Shown here in pieces: positions 59,296 to 64,000 of a stretch of 64,000 nt of DNA. The notes under the pieces were generated by a model. The model did no database searches. It was not told the origin of the DNA and was given only the letters and a program-made list of their open reading frames with translations. Both the position numbers and the translations under genes were made by a program. The stretch is from NCBI RefSeq assembly GCF_045617425.1, contig NZ_JAZLIO010000009.1, positions 372,001-436,000 on the forward strand. Reading direction: 5' to 3'. This DNA is from Carnobacterium_B sp045617425. GTDB taxonomy: Bacteria > Bacillota > Bacilli > Lactobacillales > Carnobacteriaceae. Each line of letters starts with the position of its first letter. The stretch's first letter is position 1.

Positions 59296-60240
59296 TCACT
59301 TTATAATAATTGTTCCCGCACCTTCTGATAAAACGTATTCAATATTTTCTAAAGAGGTAACAATTGCTTTTCCATTCTTTGAATTTTCTACAAACGCAAT
59401 TGCAGCCTCTACTTTAGGCAACATACTTCCTGCAGCAAATTGATGCTCAGCAATATAGCCTTTCATTTCTGTAACCGTTACTTTATTAAGTTGTTTTTGA
59501 TTGGGTTGATTGTAATTGATATAGATATTATTGACGCCCGTCAACACTACCAGTAAGTCCGCTTGTATCAACTCTGCTAACTTTTGAGAGGCAAAATCCT
59601 TATCGATTACAGCTTCAATTCCTCTTAGCTCATTATTTCTTTTTACGACTGGAATACCGCCTCCACCAACCGTTATTGGAATGATTCCATTTTCTACTAA
59701 TTGATTGATCACACAATGCTCTTTAATGCTGATTGGTTTTGGTGAAGGAACGACTTTTCGCCAACCTCTTCCAGAGTCTTCTTTAAAAACAGCTTGAGAT
59801 TGTTCCATTTCTGCTTCAGCTTCTTCTTTCGACAGGAAAGGACCAACTGGTTTACTTGGCTGCTCAAAAGCAGGGTCTGCTTCATCAACAATTACTTGAG
59901 TAATCAATGAGACCACTTGTTTATCTATATTTCGTTTCTCTAAAGCTCGTCCAAGTGCATTTTGCATCCAATACCCAATACTTCCTTGAGTCATAGCTAC
60001 ACAGGTATCTAGCGGCATAGCTGGATTATTAGGTGTATCTCCTGCAATCTGTTGCAATAATAAATTTCCTACCTGTGGCCCGTTACCATGTGAAATAACC
60101 AAGTCATCACCATTCTCAATAAATTTCACCAAATATTCTGCTGTTTCATCAAGTGCTTGTTGTTGTGCTTGAGCACTTGCATCATTTGATAATATTGCAT
60201 TTCCACCTAAAGCAACCACGATTTTTCTTTTTGTCATCAT
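59296..60240 (-). CDS. arcC: Carbamate kinase
   Basis: Makes ATP from carbamoyl phosphate and ADP, the energy-yielding step of arginine fermentation. Amino acid kinase fold: 'VALGGNAIL' at the N-terminus, 'VISHGNGPQVGNLL', 'VGGGGIPV' and 'IDKDFASQKLAELI' are all present. Length is 314. GAGGAG precedes the start. It follows arcD by 12 bases. Confidence 0.95.
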   Translation of the reverse strand: MMTKRKIVVALGGNAILSNDASAQAQQQALDETAEYLVKFIENGDDLVISHGNGPQVGNLLLQQIAGDTPNNPAMPLDTCVAMTQGSIGYWMQNALGRALEKRNIDKQVVSLITQVIVDEADPAFEQPSKPVGPFLSKEEAEAEMEQSQAVFKEDSGRGWRKVVPSPKPISIKEHCVINQLVENGIIPITVGGGGIPVVKRNNELRGIEAVIDKDFASQKLAELIQADLLVVLTGVNNIYINYNQPNQKQLNKVTVTEMKGYIAEHQFAAGSMLPKVEAAIAFVENSKNGKAIVTSLENIEYVLSEGAGTIIIK

Positions 60241-60252
60241 TATTACACTCCT

Positions 60253-61680
60253 CTACATATTACTAATATCAATTGAACCATTTGCAATCTGTATAACAGC
60301 TAGTATAAAGAGAAGCACAATGATCGCTGCTGCAATCCATTCACTCTTAGTAAATATTTTTTCTTTATTTTCTTTTTGTACCCAAGCGTAAATAATGATT
60401 CCTGGTGCGTACAACAACATGGTTAGCAGTAAATAATCCACTCCACCTGCATAAATCAACCAAATAGCATAAATACTCGCTACTATTCCAATAAAAATAT
60501 TTTGGTTACGACGTTTTGTGTCACTTGTTTCCATCAATGACAGTTTTAACTGATAAAATGCTGTAAATGCATATGGAATTAAAATGGCTGATGAAGCCAA
60601 TGAAAAAGCGAAATTGTAAGCTCTTGAACTGATTAAAAAAGTAAATAAGAACAATTGGATCAGTACATTTGTAAATAATAATGAATTAACGGGTGCTCCA
60701 TTTTTATTTTCTTTAATAAAAAATTTAGGGAACGCACCTTGTTTTGCTGCTTGAAATGGCAATTCAGCTGCAAACATAGTCCAAGCAAGCCAAGCGCCTG
60801 ATACAGAAATGATCACACCAATATTGATCAACACTGCACCCCATTTACCAACAACACTTTCTAACAAATAAGCCATTGCAGGTTGAGGCAAGTCAGCTAA
60901 TTCTGGTCTAGTTAAAACAGCCATTGATAAAATCGTGGTTAGTAGATAAATAGCAATCACGGTGACTAAACCGATAATCGTCGCTTTACCAACATCAGAT
61001 TTGTGCTTAGCTCGACCAGAGAAGACCACTGCTCCCTCAATTCCAATAAATACCCATACCGTAACTAACATCGTACCTTGAACTTGGTCCATTACTTCTT
61101 TAAATGAAAAATTTCCGGAGATTGTTCCCCAAAAGTCAGCTGTAAAAACATCTAATTTAAAGGCTACAAACATAGCTACAAAAAAGATGGCTAGCGGAAT
61201 CAATTTTGCTGCTGTGACGATTGTATTGATAAAAGAAGCCGTTTCGACTCCTTTTAATATAAGTGCGTGAACCAACCAAAGCATGACAGATGCTCCGATA
61301 ACAGAAGCTAAATTCTGACCGTCTCCAAAAATAGGGAAAAAATACCCAATTGAGCTGAATAGTAGTGTTCCATAAGCAACATTTCCTAAAAATGCTGACA
61401 ACCAATAACCCCATGCTGAATTGAATCCCATATATTTTCCGAATCCTTCTTTAGCGTAACTATAAATCCCAGCATCCAAGTCAGGACGCTTAGCAGATAA
61501 ATTTTGAAAACAAAATGCCAAGAATCCCATTCCTATGCCGGCTATAATCCAACCAATAATTACTGGACCTACAGAAGCTTCTACAGCCATATCAGACATT
61601 AAATTAAAAATTCCGCCACCAATAATTGAGCCTACAACTAGGGCAATTAAAGGAATTAGACCTACTTTTTTATCTTCCAC
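60253..61680 (-). CDS. arcD: Arginine/ornithine antiporter (APC family)
   Basis: Exchanges external arginine for internal ornithine. A 475-residue APC-family permease with about 12-13 helices: 'VGSIIGGGIFNL' in the first helix is the substrate-binding signature, and 'GIEGAVVFSGRA' lies in the sixth. It lies between arcB and arcC, as expected. A strong hairpin sits in the gap before it. Confidence 0.93.
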   Translation of the reverse strand: MEDKKVGLIPLIALVVGSIIGGGIFNLMSDMAVEASVGPVIIGWIIAGIGMGFLAFCFQNLSAKRPDLDAGIYSYAKEGFGKYMGFNSAWGYWLSAFLGNVAYGTLLFSSIGYFFPIFGDGQNLASVIGASVMLWLVHALILKGVETASFINTIVTAAKLIPLAIFFVAMFVAFKLDVFTADFWGTISGNFSFKEVMDQVQGTMLVTVWVFIGIEGAVVFSGRAKHKSDVGKATIIGLVTVIAIYLLTTILSMAVLTRPELADLPQPAMAYLLESVVGKWGAVLINIGVIISVSGAWLAWTMFAAELPFQAAKQGAFPKFFIKENKNGAPVNSLLFTNVLIQLFLFTFLISSRAYNFAFSLASSAILIPYAFTAFYQLKLSLMETSDTKRRNQNIFIGIVASIYAIWLIYAGGVDYLLLTMLLYAPGIIIYAWVQKENKEKIFTKSEWIAAAIIVLLFILAVIQIANGSIDISNM

Positions 61681-61756
61681 GATTCTTCCTCCTCAGTTTT
61701 AATGACTTTACTGTGTAGCCTAAACTAAAGTGTGGTATTCGTTTGAACGTATGAAT

Positions 61757-61790
61757 ACAAGTATGAGAACGATTATTTCTCATACTTGTG
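61757..61790. repeat. Intercistronic hairpin between arcB and arcD
   Basis: ACAAGTATGAGAA and TTCTCATACTTGT are perfect 13-base arms. No T-run follows on the minus strand, so it may be an RNA-processing or stability element that separates arcAB from arcDC messages. Confidence 0.65.
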
Positions 61791-61814
61791 GTTTCATACA
61801 ATTTATTTTGTGAC

Positions 61815-62831
61815 TTAGACTTTAGGAATGAATAAATTTCCTAGTGTCGCAGCCATAATAGCTTTGATAGAGTGCATCCGGTTTTCAGCTTGCTCAAATT
61901 GACGTGCATGTTTGCTTCTGAATGCTTCATCCGTAATTTCCATCGCATCAATATGGTGTTTTGCTTTTACGTCTCTTCCATAGTCGGTATTGGTATCATG
62001 AAAGGCTGGTAGACAGTGTAAAATAATCATGTCATCTTTTCCAGTTGCACGAACCATCTCCATATTTAACTGATAAGGAGTCAATAACTCGATCCGTTCT
62101 GCAAACTTATCTTCTTCTCCCATAGATACCCAGACATCGGTATATAACACATCTGCGCCTTTAACACCTTCTGCAACATCTTTTGTGATTATCAATTTGC
62201 TACCAGATTGTTTCGCAAAAGATTGAGCCATATCAACTAATTCTTTTTCTGGGAATAATGATTCAGGTGAGACGATTCGAATGTTTACTCCTAAAATTGC
62301 ACCTGTGACTAGCAAGCTGTTTGCTACATTATTACGGCCATCTCCAACATAGGCTAACGTAAGCCCTTCAAGGTGTCCGAAGTTTTCTTTAACCGTCAAA
62401 AAGTCTGCGATCATTTGCGTTGGATGCCATTCATCCGTTAACCCATTCCATACGGGAACACCTGAAAATTCTGCTAATTGTTCTACAGTACTTTGTTTGA
62501 ATCCACGAAATTCAATTCCATCGAACATACTTCCGAGTACTCGTGCTGTATCTTCAACAGATTCTTTTTTACCTAATTGAATATCATTTTTCCCAAGGTA
62601 CTCAGGATGTGCACCTAAATCAATAGCTGCTGTAGTAAACGCAGCACGCGTACGAGTAGAAGCTTTTTCAAACAACAAAGCGATATTTTTCCCTTCTAAA
62701 TAGTGATGTGGAATACCTCTTTTTTTTAAATCTTTTAAATGTGCAGATAGGTCGATTAAATACATCAATTCTTCTTTTGTAAAATCTTTTTCAGCTAACA
62801 AACTACGTCCTTGGAATACTTGTTTTGTCAT
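61815..62831 (-). CDS. arcB: Ornithine carbamoyltransferase (catabolic)
   Basis: Converts citrulline and phosphate to ornithine and carbamoyl phosphate. The carbamoyl-phosphate motif STRT is in 'FEKASTRTRAAF' and the ornithine motif in 'LHCLPAFHDTN'. Length is 338. It follows arcA by 43 bases. The position in the arc operon marks it as the catabolic enzyme. Confidence 0.96.
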   Translation of the reverse strand: MTKQVFQGRSLLAEKDFTKEELMYLIDLSAHLKDLKKRGIPHHYLEGKNIALLFEKASTRTRAAFTTAAIDLGAHPEYLGKNDIQLGKKESVEDTARVLGSMFDGIEFRGFKQSTVEQLAEFSGVPVWNGLTDEWHPTQMIADFLTVKENFGHLEGLTLAYVGDGRNNVANSLLVTGAILGVNIRIVSPESLFPEKELVDMAQSFAKQSGSKLIITKDVAEGVKGADVLYTDVWVSMGEEDKFAERIELLTPYQLNMEMVRATGKDDMIILHCLPAFHDTNTDYGRDVKAKHHIDAMEITDEAFRSKHARQFEQAENRMHSIKAIMAATLGNLFIPKV

Positions 62832-62874
62832 TACTTATTCCTCCATATACTTAAATCTGATTTTAAAACAGTTC

Positions 62875-64000
62875 TTATTGTTTTGGTAAATCTTCACGAA
62901 TCAAAGGCATACTCATACAACGTGGACCGCCACGACCTCTAGACAACTCACTGGAGGCAATCTCGATCACTTCAACTCCGTGGCTTCTTAACAAGGCATT
63001 CGAAACATAGTTGCGATCATATGTGACCACTACTCCAGGAGCGATAGCTAATGTGTTAGAGCCATCATTCCATTGTTCACGAGGTGCAGCAATCGCATCT
63101 CCGCCACCGCATGGAATCAGTGTCAATTTTGGTACACCAAGTGCTTCACGTAAAACTTCTTGTAAGTCTGAACGCTGGGTCATCTTCACTATTCCAGGTT
63201 CGTCACCTTTTTCTAAAATATAAGTGTCTACTTCACCATTATTTTTTTGTATGCCAGGATGGATAGTAAATTTATCATAATCAACCATTGTAAACACTGT
63301 ATCCAAATGCATCATAGCACGAACATTGGGAATTTTTATTGCCAATACTTTTTCAAAATTGGAGTTGCGGTCAAACAATTCGATTGCTAGTTGTTCAATG
63401 GCTTTAGCTGAAGTTCGTTGAGAGATACCGATTGCAATTACTTTATCGTTTAAGACAAGTTCATCTCCGCCTTCAATTCGAGATGTATGATTACGATCTC
63501 GCCATACTTCTACATCTTGGTCAGCAAATCTTGGGTGATATTTCATGATTGCTTCAATAAACAGCGACTCTCTATTACGAGCTTCAAAAGCCATATGATT
63601 AATTGTTAGTCCATTTCCAATTGCCGCAGCTGGATCTCGAGTAAAATAAAGATTTGGCATTGGATCCATAAAGAATGGATAAACTTCTTCACTTGATACG
63701 TCTGCTAAATGATGGCTTTCAATACTGACATCTTTCTTCCTAATACCTGCCATGATAGCATCTACCATTTCTTGTGTGTCAAAACTTAGAAGATATTTCC
63801 TTAATCCTTCTTTAACACCATCCGTTTCAATATTTGATTCATCTAGAATTCTATCAAGAAATTTTTCTTTCATCTTACCAGCATCGATTGCTTCTGCTGT
63901 TAGTTTTTCCAAATACAGTACTTCAACTCCGCGGTCAATCAATGCTTGAGCAAAGGCATCGTGCTCTTTTTGAATAACTGGTAAATGAGGAATATCGTCA
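62875..64000 (-). CDS. arcA: Arginine deiminase (partial, N-terminus outside window)
   Basis: Hydrolyses arginine to citrulline and ammonia. The last 375 codons are present; about 35 N-terminal residues lie beyond the right edge. The frame is open to the end ('DDIPHLPVIQKEHDAFAQALIDRGV'). The catalytic Cys is in 'GRGGPRCMSMPL' near the C-terminus, and 'FTRDPAAAIGNGL' and 'HLDTVFTMVD' are also diagnostic. It is the first arc gene of the window's operon; its promoter is not in view. Confidence 0.95.
   Translation of the reverse strand, partial: DDIPHLPVIQKEHDAFAQALIDRGVEVLYLEKLTAEAIDAGKMKEKFLDRILDESNIETDGVKEGLRKYLLSFDTQEMVDAIMAGIRKKDVSIESHHLADVSSEEVYPFFMDPMPNLYFTRDPAAAIGNGLTINHMAFEARNRESLFIEAIMKYHPRFADQDVEVWRDRNHTSRIEGGDELVLNDKVIAIGISQRTSAKAIEQLAIELFDRNSNFEKVLAIKIPNVRAMMHLDTVFTMVDYDKFTIHPGIQKNNGEVDTYILEKGDEPGIVKMTQRSDLQEVLREALGVPKLTLIPCGGGDAIAAPREQWNDGSNTLAIAPGVVVTYDRNYVSNALLRSHGVEVIEIASSELSRGRGGPRCMSMPLIREDLPKQ

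Noticed and set aside
1..64000. CRISPR arrays, insertion sequences, prophage, tRNA or rRNA genes
   Set aside because: No regularly spaced repeats, transposase or integrase motifs, or recognisable RNA genes were found.

Overview
The window is 64 kb of low-GC Firmicutes DNA, apparently chromosomal. The best guess is a lactic acid bacterium of the Carnobacteriaceae, close to Carnobacterium. That is inference: it rests on the combination of a complete staphyloxanthin-type C30 carotenoid operon, PepC, mevalonate genes (mvaA, mvaS), a CopYAZ copper operon, an arginine deiminase operon and many PTS sugar islands, with strong AGGAGG-type ribosome binding sites. Almost everything is on the minus strand. 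I see no rRNA or tRNA gene, insertion sequence, prophage or CRISPR array.

Layout. 1-2.8 kb: sbcC (cut by the window edge) and sbcD. 3-6.4 kb: a thioesterase, then a one-carbon operon fhs-fchA-(5-formyl-THF cyclo-ligase). 6.6-7.8 kb: a dicarboxylate/amino-acid symporter. 8-10.5 kb: a TetR regulator with a MacB/FtsX-type ABC pair. 10.6-15.4 kb: pepC, then copY-copA-copZ behind two cop boxes. 15.4-24.9 kb: one long apparent operon, ABC permease - ATPase - MarR - crtN - crtM - crtP - aldH - crtQ - crtO, with a strong promoter and an inverted repeat at its head. 25-27.7 kb: a decayed Nudix pseudogene, a class IV aminotransferase and a two-part Thr/Ser exporter. 27.8-34.2 kb: a maltose-6-phosphate island (SGNH hydrolase, RpiR regulator, PTS EIIBC, GH4 glucosidase) followed by gluconokinase. 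34.5-38 kb: ribosomal protein L25/Ctc and convergent mvaA and mvaS. 38-47.4 kb: a beta-glucoside region with two GH1 enzymes, PTS IIA, IIB and IIC, a GntR regulator and a LevR-type sigma-54 activator. 47.5-52.3 kb: a PHP-family phosphatase and an Ula-type PTS with its PRD regulator. 52.5-53.2 kb: an unusual short cis-prenyltransferase. 53.3-58.2 kb: a sucrose regulon (scrK, scrR, scrA, scrB). 58.4-64 kb: arginine deiminase operon arcA(partial)-arcB-arcD-arcC and a Crp/Fnr regulator.

How it fits together. The mevalonate genes feed farnesyl diphosphate to CrtM and CrtN. CrtP, AldH, CrtQ and CrtO then oxidise, glycosylate and acylate the C30 chain, as in staphyloxanthin. The sugar islands mostly follow one pattern: a PTS transporter makes a sugar phosphate, a dedicated phospho-glycosidase splits it, and a local regulator controls both. 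The sequence supports specific regulatory links: two CopY boxes, a consensus -24/-12 sigma-54 promoter before the IIB-IIA-GH1 operon, a repeated AAGACTAG motif near the GntR-linked genes, and palindromes at the ABC/crt and TetR/ABC promoters. Several annotated starts were moved to the codon that follows a good ribosome binding site.
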